Positions 1 through 8,481 are shown, numbered from the stretch's first letter. The stretch: DNA of 64,000 bases from Chengkuizengella sp. SCS-71B (GCF_040100845.1 NZ_JAZHSH010000001.1:682001-746000); one strand, 5' to 3'. Notes: generated by a model not told the origin, from the letters alone. Numbers and translations are program-made.

Positions 1-560
1 TTACAGAGAGCGAATTTAAACCAAGTCAGTCAACTACAAGAGTTGAATTAGCAACAATGCTTGTTCGAAGTCTAGACTTGAAATCGCCAAATGATTATTC
101 TACTACATTTATTGATGTACAAGGTAATGAATGGTATGTTAATGAGTTAAATGCAGCAGTAAAAGCAGGTTTAATAACAGGTTATGAAGATGGAATCTTT
201 AGACCAAACGATATAACTTTACTCGAGAACAAGCTGCAGTCATGATTTATCGGGCATTAGAGTGGGTCGATTCTGATAAGACAGAATTAAATAGTAGAAT
301 TCAAGCTAGCAATAAGTTTAAAGATTATGAGACTATTAGTAGCTGGGCTCAACAAGAATTGAACGTAGTAACACAAGCTGGAAACATTTTAGGTAAAGCA
401 GTCAATATATTGATCCAAAAGCAAATGCAACAAGAGCTGAAGCAGCAACAATGGTTGAAAGATTTTTACAAACGATAAACTTTATAAACTGAGCAATGGA
501 GAAAAGTATTACTTTGTCGTGACAGCGATGGATGAATTGAATTCAGTTAAATTAGATTAG
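1..560 (+). pseudogene. Decayed SLH-domain / FN3-type surface protein, 3' remnant
   Basis: The left edge is open in frame 3 and reads SLH sequence (FKPSQSTTRVELATML, then GLITGYEDGIFRPND). Near 218-221 homology jumps to frame 2 (TREQAAVMIYRAL), near 405-409 to frame 1 (NIDPKANATRAEAATMVERF, ending at 490-492). From about 480 frame 3 reads GEKYYFVVTAMDELN, like the end of a fibronectin type III domain, stopping at 558-560. At least three frame changes within 350 bases make this a pseudogene unless the sequence carries clustered errors. Intact relatives are exported and hold to secondary cell-wall polymer through SLH repeats. It probably belongs to a gene starting left of the window. Confidence 0.75.
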
Positions 561-602
561 GTTATCCGATAAGCGGTTGAATATACGGCTTGAGGATAAC
601 CT
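559..602 (+). terminator. Hairpin after the SLH remnant
   Basis: AGGTTATCC and GGATAACCT form a 9-bp stem with a possible inner AAGC/GCTT pairing, followed by TCTTTAGATTTT. The U-run is interrupted, so termination is plausible but not certain. Confidence 0.5.
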
Positions 603-618
603 TCTTTAGATTTTCTCC

Positions 619-669
619 ATCTTCCATACTATGGCGCATTTCTCTAATAGAGAAGCGCCTTTCTTTATG
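619..669 (+). repeat. Dispersed GATCTTCCACAA-type repeat, copy A
   Basis: The copy starts ATCTTCCATACTATGGCGC. The hairpin GGCGCATTTCTCT / AGAGAAGCGCC (633-659) is followed by TTTCTTTATG. Positions 633-669 nearly match 3246-3281. It could act as a terminator. Confidence 0.55.
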
Positions 670-744
670 AATGCGACCATATTTGATATTATGTAAAGAC
701 TACAAAGGAATAATGTAGTAATTATGTAAATATGGGAGAAAAAA

Positions 745-1218
745 ATGGGACGAGATATAACTTATAAGATATGGACAGTGGTTATGATTCAAGATGGTGA
801 TAAAGTATTGCTACTAAATAGACAACATGACCATTTTGAAGGGTTTCTTCCTCCAGGTGGGAAAATAGACTTTCCTGAGAGTTTTGTAGATGGGGCTATT
901 CGTGAAGTAAGAGAAGAAACTGGACTTAAAGTAAGTAATCTAGTATTTAAAGGGATTTCTGAATTTGTTAATCCCACTGTTAACAAACGATATACAATGA
1001 TGAATTATTGGACAAAGGACTATAAGGGGGAATTATTAGCAGACCCTCCTGAAGGTGAAATTCATTGGGTTAAGATTGAGGAAGCAAAGGATTTGCCGAT
1101 GCAAGAAGATATTAAAATAAGATTTGATTTATTTTTTGAACCTGGAACATTCGAAATTCAAACTGTCTGGAATGAAGAAAAAAATGGTCCTGAAGAAGTA
1201 TTTATTAAAAAAACATAA
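745..1218 (+). CDS. Nudix hydrolase (MutT/8-oxo-dGTPase-like)
   Basis: This 157-residue cytoplasmic protein carries a complete Nudix box: G39, E45, R53, E54, E57, E58 and G60 in the G-x5-E-x7-RE-x2-EE-x-G spacing. Nudix enzymes hydrolyse a nucleoside diphosphate linked to another group, with Mg2+ held by the REVREE glutamates. The overall form is closest to MutT/YtkD-type NTP pyrophosphatases, but the substrate cannot be read from sequence. The ATG is preceded by GGGAGAAAAAA. It stands alone, with an SLH remnant upstream and a repeat copy directly after its stop. Confidence in the fold is high and in the substrate low. Confidence 0.88.
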   Translation: MGRDITYKIWTVVMIQDGDKVLLLNRQHDHFEGFLPPGGKIDFPESFVDGAIREVREETGLKVSNLVFKGISEFVNPTVNKRYTMMNYWTKDYKGELLADPPEGEIHWVKIEEAKDLPMQEDIKIRFDLFFEPGTFEIQTVWNEEKNGPEEVFIKKT

Positions 1219-1219
1219 T

Positions 1220-1250
1220 TTGATCTTCCACAATGGCGCGTTTATTGAAT
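1220..1250 (+). repeat. Dispersed repeat, copy B
   Basis: TTGATCTTCCACAATGGCGC starts two bases after the Nudix stop codon. This is the cleanest copy of the conserved box. No strong hairpin is visible in this copy. Confidence 0.5.
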
Positions 1251-1319
1251 TCTAAATTTGTCCTTATCGGGTAAAATTCAAGAGGTATTCACCCAACAAT
1301 TAAATAAGGTGGTGTCAAG

Positions 1320-1769
1320 TTGAAAGGAATTATTACAATACTTGTATTAATTATATTACTTATCACATCTTGTTCGAGTGAGGAAAGAATTAACTATGAA
1401 TATACATTTATAGGGGAAGGGAACTACTGGAAAGGTAAATTTATTTCTAAAGGAACTGAAGTATGGGGAGAAGAAAGCGGGAGAACCACTTATGATCATA
1501 AACATAATGATGAGTTTATATTGGAATTCAAGGATAGAGCTATAAAAGAAGTATCATCGCTGAATAACCTTGAATACTCATTCAAAACCTCTGCTGGAAG
1601 TGGGAGTGGAAGTGAAAATATAATATTTATTGAACCGTCTAAAGGATTAGAAATTATACATCAAAGTGGTGGAACAGGTGTAAAAATTAATCAAGATGAA
1701 GGTATACAGGTAACAGTCAAATGGGATGAGTATGAAGAATCATTTGTATTGAATAATAAAGATAAATGA
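1320..1769 (+). CDS. Putative small lipoprotein, function unknown
   Basis: This 149-residue protein has a signal peptide with a lipobox (LLITSC, modified Cys at about residue 18), so it is probably anchored outside the membrane. The mature part is charged, rich in Lys, Glu and Gly, with a GSGSGSE stretch near residue 100, and it matches no family I recognise. A TTG start fits AAGGTGGTG a few bases upstream; no ATG serves better. It is an isolated gene among similar small orphans. The lipoprotein call is secure and the function is unknown. Confidence 0.7.
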   Translation: MKGIITILVLIILLITSCSSEERINYEYTFIGEGNYWKGKFISKGTEVWGEESGRTTYDHKHNDEFILEFKDRAIKEVSSLNNLEYSFKTSAGSGSGSENIIFIEPSKGLEIIHQSGGTGVKINQDEGIQVTVKWDEYEESFVLNNKDK

Positions 1770-1924
1770 TTAATATAGAATAGGGAAAATTCTAACATTC
1801 AACAAATGGTGTATTTCTGGAAAAAGACATATAAAGCTGTTTTTGTTAAGTTTATTACTCATAAGCAAAGGATTTAATATGAAAAGAATTATATTACTTT
1901 TAAGAGGTAGAGGAGTAATGAGCA

Positions 1925-2419
1925 ATGAAGAAGAAAAATTTTAAAAATGTGTTCATTGGAATTGTTGTCATATTGTTTTTACTTTTTATTTTTAAAAATT
2001 TTAATGATTATAGGGAAGGAAATTTAGCTGATTTAATTATATATGAACAAGAAATACTTTTTGGACTAGGATTTGCTGAAGGTAGTAACAAGTCTCCTCG
2101 ATCAAATTGGAAATCAACGTGGTTAGAAGATGATAAAGAAACGGTCGAAAAATTGATAGACTTCTTAAGTCAGTATCAAGTAAAAAAAATTAACAGCAAA
2201 CAATATGATGAAGAATTTAATCAAAAAGATAAAAGCGTTGAAGAAGAAATCTTTGAATTTGAAATCTTACATAAAGGGAATACTGGTACAAGCATGTATT
2301 TACTAGGGGATCGTATCCATATTAGAAACAAAGGTTATTACGATGTACTGAATGGACCAATAGATTCGGATTGGCTTTCAGATTTTTTTAAAAAGATTTA
2401 TGAACGAAATAAAGAATAA
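1925..2419 (+). CDS. Small membrane-anchored protein, function unknown
   Basis: The 164-residue product has one N-terminal transmembrane segment (about residues 8-26, VFIGIVVILFLLFIF) after a Lys-rich start, then a hydrophilic, probably extracellular domain of about 135 residues rich in Asp, Glu and Lys. The ATG is preceded by AGAGGAGTAATGAGCA. I do not recognise the domain. Gene size, signal type and a repeat downstream resemble its neighbours, which suggests one set of accessory surface genes. Confidence 0.65.
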   Translation: MKKKNFKNVFIGIVVILFLLFIFKNFNDYREGNLADLIIYEQEILFGLGFAEGSNKSPRSNWKSTWLEDDKETVEKLIDFLSQYQVKKINSKQYDEEFNQKDKSVEEEIFEFEILHKGNTGTSMYLLGDRIHIRNKGYYDVLNGPIDSDWLSDFFKKIYERNKE

Positions 2420-2427
2420 AAAAAGAG

Positions 2428-2498
2428 TTGATCTTGAGGTTTAAGTTAAGATTATTCAGCAAACTAGCGGTTTTCTTTACTAGCGCTTTTATTTATGA
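2428..2498 (+). repeat. Dispersed repeat, copy C (divergent)
   Basis: TTGATCTT at 2428 and ATTCAGCAAACTAGCGG at about 2453 resemble the family box. The copy ends CTAGCGCTTTTATTTATG and continues TTTGACCATAATGTATTATA, which parallels sequence after copy A. It starts within ten bases of the preceding stop codon. Confidence 0.4.
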
Positions 2499-2646
2499 TT
2501 TGACCATAATGTATTATAAAGTTTAAACATATCAAATGGAAGATATTCTTATTTACATTGAGACATAACAAGTAGTTTTTTCGTTTAATAATACAGGAGG
2601 TAATGGTACTTTACTGTTGTTAATAGAGAAGGGATAATTAATCTGT

Positions 2647-3171
2647 ATGAAAATTAAATGTTTGATGTTGTGTTTGACTTTATTAATATTAAGTTCATGT
2701 TCTGGAGAAATGAATAAAGATGAAGGGTTTTTAATGATAGATATACAAGGCCAATTTATTACAAAAATTGAAAAAGATAAGATACTTGTTGTAAGCAATG
2801 TTCCACAGGATTTTAGTGAAGATGGAGGAGTTAAGGAGTATTATGATGCTACTTGGCTTTTTAATGTTGGACGTAGTGACCTAAAAATAGGACAAAAAGT
2901 AGAGTTTACAACCAAAGGAATAACCCTGACTAGTTATCCCGGTCAAGTGGAACTTGATCAAATTAAAATTATTAAAATTCAGTCACCCAATACAGCAAAT
3001 TTAACGGTTGAAGAGGTTTTACGCAAGGCAATAAATAGAAGTTCTCAAATTAATGTTTTTGTTCTAAAAGGGTTAGCATTTGATGAGAAAGGAAGAAAGT
3101 GGTTAGTTCGCTTTGTGGACGGTTTTGAGAAAGAGAGTAAGGAAATGAATTTGGAAATAATTGATCGCTAG
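2647..3171 (+). CDS. DUF3221 (YobA-like) lipoprotein
   Basis: The 174-residue product has a lipobox (LILSSC, Cys at about residue 18), so it should be membrane-anchored and face outward. The central GQKVEFTTKGI and SYPGQVELDQIKII segments resemble DUF3221 proteins such as B. subtilis YobA, where W..., GQKV and SYPGQ recur; their function is unknown. The C-terminal 60 residues are a second, unassigned segment. A GGAGGT motif at 2596 is too far upstream to serve this ATG, so translation signals are weak. It is monocistronic. Confidence 0.7.
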   Translation: MKIKCLMLCLTLLILSSCSGEMNKDEGFLMIDIQGQFITKIEKDKILVVSNVPQDFSEDGGVKEYYDATWLFNVGRSDLKIGQKVEFTTKGITLTSYPGQVELDQIKIIKIQSPNTANLTVEEVLRKAINRSSQINVFVLKGLAFDEKGRKWLVRFVDGFEKESKEMNLEIIDR

Positions 3172-3236
3172 TTAGCACTAGACTAAGCTATATTGGTAGT
3201 TGATAATCAAGTTTTATTTTAATTCGACATTTACTT

Positions 3237-3281
3237 TTCAACAATATGCGCATTTCTCTAAGAGAAGCGTCTTTCTTTATG
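3237..3281 (+). repeat. Dispersed repeat, copy D
   Basis: TTCAACAATATGCGCATTTC is followed by the hairpin GCGCATTTCTCT / AGAGAAGCGT and TTTCTTTATG. It is almost identical to copy A over about 37 bases although 2.6 kb apart. Confidence 0.55.
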
Positions 3282-3342
3282 GTAAGGACCAGATGGTGTA
3301 AGAAGTTAATTGTAAAGTATATCCTTAAACTAACGAAGTTAG

Positions 3343-3732
3343 ATACATGAAGTAATAGAAAAGTTCGCTACTTCTTTTATACCTAAAAAAGAATTATTTA
3401 TTGAGAACATCAGCTTTTTACTTTCAGACGAGTCTGTTCTCTTGAGGGTAGCAGAATATGAAATCAAATTAATAGGTTACTGTTTAGGATTTGATCATTA
3501 TACTTTTTACGCTAATGGTCGTGTATCATGGATAGAAGAAATTATGATAGAAGAAGTATATCGAAATGAAGGCATTGGAACAAAACTTATAAATTGTTTT
3601 GAAGGATGGACAAAAATAAACGGAAAAATTAGGTTGGAATTCACAAGTGTTAATCTTACTAAAAATCCATATTCTGATAAAAACAATGGAAATCTCAGGG
3701 ACCTATTTTTAGCTTTAAGTGCAATATTTTAA
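3343..3732 (+). pseudogene. GNAT acetyltransferase remnant
   Basis: The frame is open from 3343 (after TAG 3340-3342) and reads LSDESVLLRVAE, IGYCLGF, then IEEVYRNEGIGTKLI, the acetyl-CoA-binding Q/RxxGxG/A-type motif of GNAT N-acetyltransferases. There is no ATG. A TTG at 3442 would drop the first conserved strand, and no Shine-Dalgarno sequence precedes it. After NGKIRLEF the sequence loses GNAT character and meets TAA. The start and the last strand both seem lost, so I call it a pseudogene. The next open segment lies in the same frame. Confidence 0.55.
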
Positions 3733-3777
3733 GGTTATCAAAAGACACCGGAATTATTTTCTCCAATTATAAGTGGA

Positions 3778-4008
3778 ATGATCAGGCAGCGATCAGGTTT
3801 GGATAACATACCAAAAGAACACTATACCTATTTGGGTGGTGGATTGAAAGATCTAATATTAGATGTTGGTATACTTGGTAATTTTACAGAACATCCTGTT
3901 CTTTATGTGATAGCTGGAAAAGACGTTCCAAGTCGAAAAGTTTCTGATAAATTAGTATCACAATTTTTACATAAAGTTTATTGTGACTGGATGAAGGTAT
4001 ACAATTAA
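3778..4008 (+). CDS. Short ORF, possible 3' part of the GNAT remnant
   Basis: This 76-codon ORF (YLGGGLKDLILDVGILGNFT, VLYVIAGKDVPSRKVSDKL) shares the reading frame of the preceding GNAT-like fragment and is open from just after its stop at 3732, so a single TAA separates them. No ribosome-binding site precedes the ATG. I do not recognise the family. It is either the tail of one gene broken by a nonsense change or a separate small gene. Confidence 0.3.
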   Translation: MIRQRSGLDNIPKEHYTYLGGGLKDLILDVGILGNFTEHPVLYVIAGKDVPSRKVSDKLVSQFLHKVYCDWMKVYN

Positions 4009-4188
4009 CTTAGTCCAGATTGCTGAGGAACGTTTATGGTTGAATGAGGGATTGACAGTGAAATAACTATTTAGTATACTCTCTTTTTTATATATTAATT
4101 TAGACTGAGTAATTATAGAGTTGATAGAATCGATATCAGCAATGCAAAATTAATCTATAAATTTTAATGATTGGAGTGGTGGATACTG

Positions 4189-4635
4189 ATGAGTAATCTA
4201 TTACAGGTTAGAGTAACAGGAATACTGATTGAGAATGGAAAAATTTTGTTAGTTAAACAGAACGTTACTTCAGATAGAATTTGGTCTTTACCTGGTGGAC
4301 GAGTCGAACAAGGAGAAACTCTAGAAGAGGCAATTATAAGAGAAATAGAAGAAGAAACTGGACTCACCACGAAGGTTTTAAAACTTTTGTATATCTGTGA
4401 TAAACCTGAAGCCTCACCTTCCCTGCTACACATAACCTTTTTGCTTAAACGGATAAAAGGAAATATACGTCTTCCATCTAATGAGTTTGACAAAAACCCA
4501 ATTAGTGAGGTATTAATGATTCCAGTCAATGATCTAGTTGAGCACGGATTCTCTGAAAAATTTATGAGTATTGTACAGGGCAATTTCCCTGACTCAGGTA
4601 GTTACAAAGGTTTAAAATCTAATATTGGATTATAA
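4189..4635 (+). CDS. Nudix hydrolase
   Basis: This 148-residue protein has a full Nudix box with G37, E43, R51, E52, E55, E56 and G58. The ATG at 4189 is preferred over an in-frame TTG at 4171 because GGAGTGGTGG lies about eight bases before it. It is followed after 17 bases by a histidine phosphatase with its own AAGGAGG, so the two are probably co-transcribed. A Nudix pyrophosphohydrolase paired with a phosphatase could degrade or clean up a nucleotide, but the substrate is unknown. It is distinct from the Nudix protein at 745. Confidence 0.87.
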   Translation: MSNLLQVRVTGILIENGKILLVKQNVTSDRIWSLPGGRVEQGETLEEAIIREIEEETGLTTKVLKLLYICDKPEASPSLLHITFLLKRIKGNIRLPSNEFDKNPISEVLMIPVNDLVEHGFSEKFMSIVQGNFPDSGSYKGLKSNIGL

Positions 4636-4652
4636 GGAGGCATCACATCATT

Positions 4653-5192
4653 ATGAATATATATGTCGTTCGTCATTGCAAAGCAGGTGGACAAGAATCT
4701 AGTGCTCCATTAACCGATCTAGGTTTACAAGAAGCAAACAAACTTTCAGAATTTCTCCTTTCTAAAAATATTGATTTTATAATTTCAAGTCCTTATGAGC
4801 GTGCTCACCGTACTATAGCTCCACTAGCAGAAAAACTTGAAATAGACATTGTATTTGATAATCGGTTAACTGAAAGAATTTTATCCAACAAGAATAACCC
4901 TGAATGGCGCAGTATGCTTAAGAACACGTATGATAATTTAGACTTATGCTATGATGGCGGTGAATCCAGTATGACTGCGATGAGTCGTGCAATAAGTGTC
5001 ATTGATGAAGTGCTGAGTAAAGAATTTAAAAATATAGTATTAGTATCACATGGAAACCTAATATCGCTTATTCTAAAACATTATGATGATCGTTTTGGAT
5101 TTAAGGAATGGGAATCATTCACTAATCCTGATGTATATCTCCTTTCTTTTACACAAACTCCCCCAAATATTAGTCGAATATGGAGAGACTAA
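4653..5192 (+). CDS. Histidine phosphatase superfamily protein (phosphoglycerate mutase-like)
   Basis: The 179-residue enzyme starts MNIYVVRHCKAGG. R7-H8 is the phospho-acceptor motif, with Cys in place of the usual Gly of RHG. R50 in SPYERAHRT and H133 in VSHGN complete the catalytic pocket. Family members transfer phosphate to His and hydrolyse small phosphomonoesters. The length suits a small broad-specificity phosphatase rather than a glycolytic mutase. It is the second gene of a pair with the Nudix hydrolase, and the repeat copy at 5221 follows. Confidence 0.85.
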   Translation: MNIYVVRHCKAGGQESSAPLTDLGLQEANKLSEFLLSKNIDFIISSPYERAHRTIAPLAEKLEIDIVFDNRLTERILSNKNNPEWRSMLKNTYDNLDLCYDGGESSMTAMSRAISVIDEVLSKEFKNIVLVSHGNLISLILKHYDDRFGFKEWESFTNPDVYLLSFTQTPPNISRIWRD

Positions 5193-5219
5193 CTATATTT
5201 ATAGAACGAGTAAGATCTA

Positions 5220-5246
5220 AGTGATCTTCCATAAACTAGCGCAATT
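5220..5246 (+). repeat. Dispersed repeat, copy E
   Basis: GTGATCTTCCATAAACTAGC is followed by GCAATTGTG. It is a single box without a clear hairpin, 27 bases after the phosphatase stop. Confidence 0.4.
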
Positions 5247-5464
5247 GTGTATATTAAATTATACATCCTTGATTGTCAAATCGAAAGACCATTATTATTG
5301 ACACGATCATGTAAACGTTGATAATCAGACAAACCTATTTTTCACCTCCTTAGAATCCTCATAATAAAACAGTATAAAATTTTACTTCTAACCATGAAAG
5401 ATCTTTATTTAAGCGTCCGTAAAGTGCTTTTTAAACTTTTGAGGTTGAATTAAAATGGACAATG

Positions 5465-6430
5465 TTATTTTTTTGATTCAATCAATGCTTTTATTGTTTC
5501 TGAAATCCCTTGATTATAGGGGGTTTTTGGAATCTGTCCAATTCTCTGCTCATATTTATCTCCACTTAAAACAAGAGGGCTTTCAGTTAAATATAACATT
5601 TCAATGGTCTCTCTCATCTCTTTGTTGAACAACCCTAATATTCTAAATCCATTTTTACCTATGGAATTTACTTTTGTTTTATTACCTGCTTCTTTCTGAG
5701 CAACTTCAATGGCTTTTTTTCCTGTAATCAAACCTGCACTGGGAATATTCCAATTCTCCCCGTAAGCATGATCATGCTGTGCAAGTTCAACAACTGCTTT
5801 TGCCGCATCGGGTAAGTAAATAAACTCCCTCGGAACATCTTTTTTGCCTATAAATATAGTAGATTTCCCTTTCGCAATCCCATCTAATGTATAATTTAAA
5901 ACTGAATTAGAAGACGTTGGCCCATAAAAATCAGGAAGTCTTGCAAATAATACCTGAACTCCGTCCTGATTATTCATCATTAACTCTTCCATCTGCAGAC
6001 GCAGTTTCCCTTTTTTGGTATGAGGTTGTTTAGGGTGCTCCTCTGAGACCAATTTCATTTGACTTTTTCCATAAGGATGAATATTATCTATAACAACGAC
6101 CTTTGCATTTGTAGAGGCTGCTGCCTTTATCACATGATCAGCTAATTTTAGGAGCTTTTGCTCCCACTGTGAATACGGAAGGCTCATGCTATGAATAATA
6201 ACATCTGCATTTTGAACAGCCTGATTTAGTTCTTCTTGATGAAATGCATCCCCAGCATAATAAGAAAATAGTTTAGATTTATATGAATCCAACTTCTCAT
6301 TTAAATTTTTTAAATTTTGTTTTGATCTAGCAAACCCTACTGTTCTTACTCCTTTAGATAAACACACATCAACAATCTCACTTCCAATACCACCTGTTGC
6401 TCCTAAAACAACTACATTTTTCAATTCCAT
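5465..6430 (-). CDS. NAD(P)-binding atypical SDR / NAD-dependent epimerase-type oxidoreductase
   Basis: The 321-residue protein begins with a Rossmann motif GATGGIG (residues 10-16) typical of extended and atypical short-chain dehydrogenases. It contains VVIDNIHPYGKS, equivalent to the active-site Y-x3-K region, and later RLPDFYGP as in sugar epimerase-like proteins. The substrate is unknown. AGGAGGG sits directly before the ATG on the minus strand. It is the only minus-strand gene in the first 11 kb and has no obvious partner. Confidence 0.8.
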   Translation of the reverse strand: MELKNVVVLGATGGIGSEIVDVCLSKGVRTVGFARSKQNLKNLNEKLDSYKSKLFSYYAGDAFHQEELNQAVQNADVIIHSMSLPYSQWEQKLLKLADHVIKAAASTNAKVVVIDNIHPYGKSQMKLVSEEHPKQPHTKKGKLRLQMEELMMNNQDGVQVLFARLPDFYGPTSSNSVLNYTLDGIAKGKSTIFIGKKDVPREFIYLPDAAKAVVELAQHDHAYGENWNIPSAGLITGKKAIEVAQKEAGNKTKVNSIGKNGFRILGLFNKEMRETIEMLYLTESPLVLSGDKYEQRIGQIPKTPYNQGISETIKALIESKK

Positions 6431-6634
6431 CCCTCCTCATTTTAGGTTCACTATAACCATTATATGGAATGAATTACATTGAGAACAATATAGAATTAGT
6501 CACTTCTGAAGGTGACAAAAGTAATATTTTGAAATTTATCTTTATATATGTCCTTCTTAAACGCTCTTTTGCTTAAAAAGAAGCAACTATGATATTTTTG
6601 ATCCAACTATATTTTAAAAAGGTTGTGTTTAATT

Positions 6635-7123
6635 ATGAAGATATCTTTAATTGTAGCAATGGGTAAAAATCGAGTTATAGGTAGAGAAAATGACATTCCT
6701 TGGAGATTACCCAGAGATTGGCAGTATGTTAAGGACATAACTCTTGGCCATCCAATTATTTTAGGGAGAAAGAATTTCGAATCAATTGGGAAAGCTCTGA
6801 GCAAGAGAAGAAATATTGTTTTGACTAGAGATCGGAAACTTTCCTATGGAGGGTGTGAAATGGCTCATTCAGTCCAAGATGTATTAGATTTATGTAAAGA
6901 TGAATCAGAAATTTTTATATTTGGTGGAGAAGAAATCTATAAATTGTTCTTACCTAAAGTAGAAAAGATGTATATTACAAAAATACACGAAGAATTTGAA
7001 GGAGACACTTTTTTCCCAGAAGTTAACTTAAATGAATGGGAAGAGGTATCATTTAAAAAGGGAATTACAGATAATAAAAACCCTTATCAATATGATTTTC
7101 ACGTTTATGAAAGATATAATTGA
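6635..7123 (+). CDS. Dihydrofolate reductase
   Basis: The 162-residue enzyme (ISLIVAMGKNRVIGREND, PWRLPRDWQYVK, FIFGGEEIYKLFLP) reduces dihydrofolate to tetrahydrofolate with NADPH. The acidic active-site residue is D28 and the IFGGEEIY motif binds cofactor. The ATG at 6635 is preferred to TTG 6623 because it gives the normal N-terminus. No thyA is adjacent, unlike the housekeeping arrangement. By eye it resembles DHFRs of the Bacillus cereus group, some of which bind trimethoprim poorly; resistance here is inference. A repeat copy lies 150 bases downstream. Confidence 0.9.
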   Translation: MKISLIVAMGKNRVIGRENDIPWRLPRDWQYVKDITLGHPIILGRKNFESIGKALSKRRNIVLTRDRKLSYGGCEMAHSVQDVLDLCKDESEIFIFGGEEIYKLFLPKVEKMYITKIHEEFEGDTFFPEVNLNEWEEVSFKKGITDNKNPYQYDFHVYERYN

Positions 7124-7516
7124 GTACTCAACTATTGAGAATTTTAATTGAACAAGAAAGGAAATTCCAGTCACGTTCCAGTACCCATATTATCCTATTT
7201 ATAAAAACAGTACTATTTATAAGTCTAAAAAGTAGTTGATATCAGATGATAAAAGCTACAATAATTATAATTAGATTGACCTTCCACAATCTAGCGTAAG
7301 CAAATGACAAAAGAGCTATTTAGTCAGCTAGGTATAAGCTATTGATGTGTGAAAAAATAGGAATAATTCTGGGTGGGTTTTTATATAAGAAATGAACGGG
7401 GGGATAGAGATGATTGATAGAGATATCTTTTACTAAGTAGGAGATACTGTATTAAATATCTTCTAAAGTGAGAAAATATGAACTTATTAAAAAGAGCACT
7501 TTACGGAGGGTATTTT
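7124..7516 (+). other. Intergenic stretch with repeat copy F and an 8-codon ORF
   Basis: ACCTTCCACAATCTAGCG at 7279-7296 is repeat copy F. At 7410-7436 an ATG behind GGGGGGATAGAG opens only eight codons before TAA, perhaps the stub of a lost gene. Nothing else is recognisable. Confidence 0.45.
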
Positions 7517-8347
7517 ATGAATACAAAATTAATTATGCTAGAAGGTATCCCGGGTTCGGGGAAAACGACAACATCACAGTATATTAGTAACCTTTTAAAT
7601 GAAAAAGAACTATACAATGATTTGTACATAGAAGGAGATACAGATCACCCAGCAGATTTTGAAGGAATAGCTTGTTTGACTGAAAATCAATATATAGAAA
7701 TTTTAAGTAAATATACTGAGCATGAAAACTGTATAGAAACAATAACTGATAGAGGAAAAAATATATATGTATTTGCTTATATGAAATATAAGGAATTTAT
7801 TCCTAATTCTCTATTAAAAGCAGTAGAACAATATGATGTATATAATCTTCCAAATGAACTATATTGTCAGTTATTGCTTGATCGTTGGAAAAGTTTTTCA
7901 GACAATGCCAAGAACGATAGTAAAATTACTATTTTTGATTGTGCATTTTTACAAAATCCTATTAATACATTGCTTGCACGTGACGATCTACCTGTATCAG
8001 AAATAAAGAGATTCATTTTTAAACTAGCCGATATAATCAAGGAACTTAACCCAGTTATTATATATTATTACCAAGATAATATCAAAGAAAGTGTGAAAAA
8101 TATTAAGTCAAAAAGATCTACTGAATGGTTTGAGCATTCTACATGGTATTATACAAAACAAAAATTTGGTCAAAGTAGAAATTTGAACGGGTTAGAAGGA
8201 GTAATAAACTATTTAGAGAAAAGAAAACAGGTTGAACTAGAAATAGTCAACAAATTAACTATAAATAAATTACTTTTAAATAATTCTTCGTTTGATTGGA
8301 AATCAATTTATAAAGAAATTAGAATATTTATAGAAACAAAGTTGTAA
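7517..8347 (+). CDS. P-loop nucleotide kinase-like protein, unknown substrate
   Basis: This 276-residue protein starts with a clean Walker A, GIPGSGKTT (residues 10-18), inside LIMLEGIPGSGKTT, the opening of thymidylate kinase-like and deoxynucleoside kinase-like proteins. An acidic strand (ITIFDCAFLQNP, near residue 150) and a late Lys/Arg-rich segment (KSKRSTEWFEH) could be Walker B and lid, but no named family fits. The ATG at 7517 is chosen over 7478 because GGAGGG lies seven bases upstream. It is Ile/Asn/Lys-rich even for this genome, suggesting acquisition. Confidence 0.65.
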   Translation: MNTKLIMLEGIPGSGKTTTSQYISNLLNEKELYNDLYIEGDTDHPADFEGIACLTENQYIEILSKYTEHENCIETITDRGKNIYVFAYMKYKEFIPNSLLKAVEQYDVYNLPNELYCQLLLDRWKSFSDNAKNDSKITIFDCAFLQNPINTLLARDDLPVSEIKRFIFKLADIIKELNPVIIYYYQDNIKESVKNIKSKRSTEWFEHSTWYYTKQKFGQSRNLNGLEGVINYLEKRKQVELEIVNKLTINKLLLNNSSFDWKSIYKEIRIFIETKL

Positions 8348-8432
8348 AGTTATTAAAGAGGTCATATTCTTAATCTGCTAAGTTCAATTCCCGTACCTTG
8401 TGTTGAGCAGCTTTTTTTAAAACAAAATACTA

Positions 8433-8481
8433 TTTGATATTCCACAAAATGGCACACTTCTTGAAGTAGGTGTGCCATTTT
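8433..8481 (+). terminator. Repeat copy G with terminator hairpin
   Basis: TTGATATTCCACAAAATGGC starts the family box. The hairpin AATGGCACAC / GTGTGCCATT is followed by a T-run, a good intrinsic terminator for the kinase-like gene. Confidence 0.65.

Noticed and set aside
559-1250. Integron attC sites as the basis of the accessory array
   Set aside because: No paired RYYYAAC/GTTRRRY cores with the right spacing are seen, and no integrase gene is in the window.
4164-4583. Long minus-strand ORF opposite the Nudix gene
   Set aside because: It is the antisense shadow of a gene with a complete Nudix box.
5276-5332. Minus-strand TTG ORF of 18 codons behind AAGGAGGTGAAAA
   Set aside because: The Shine-Dalgarno match is excellent, but the peptide is short, matches nothing I know and stops at once. 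It is more likely the stub of a deleted gene.
8362-8400. AGTTCAATTCCCGTA resembling a tRNA T-loop
   Set aside because: No acceptor, D or anticodon stem can be built around it.
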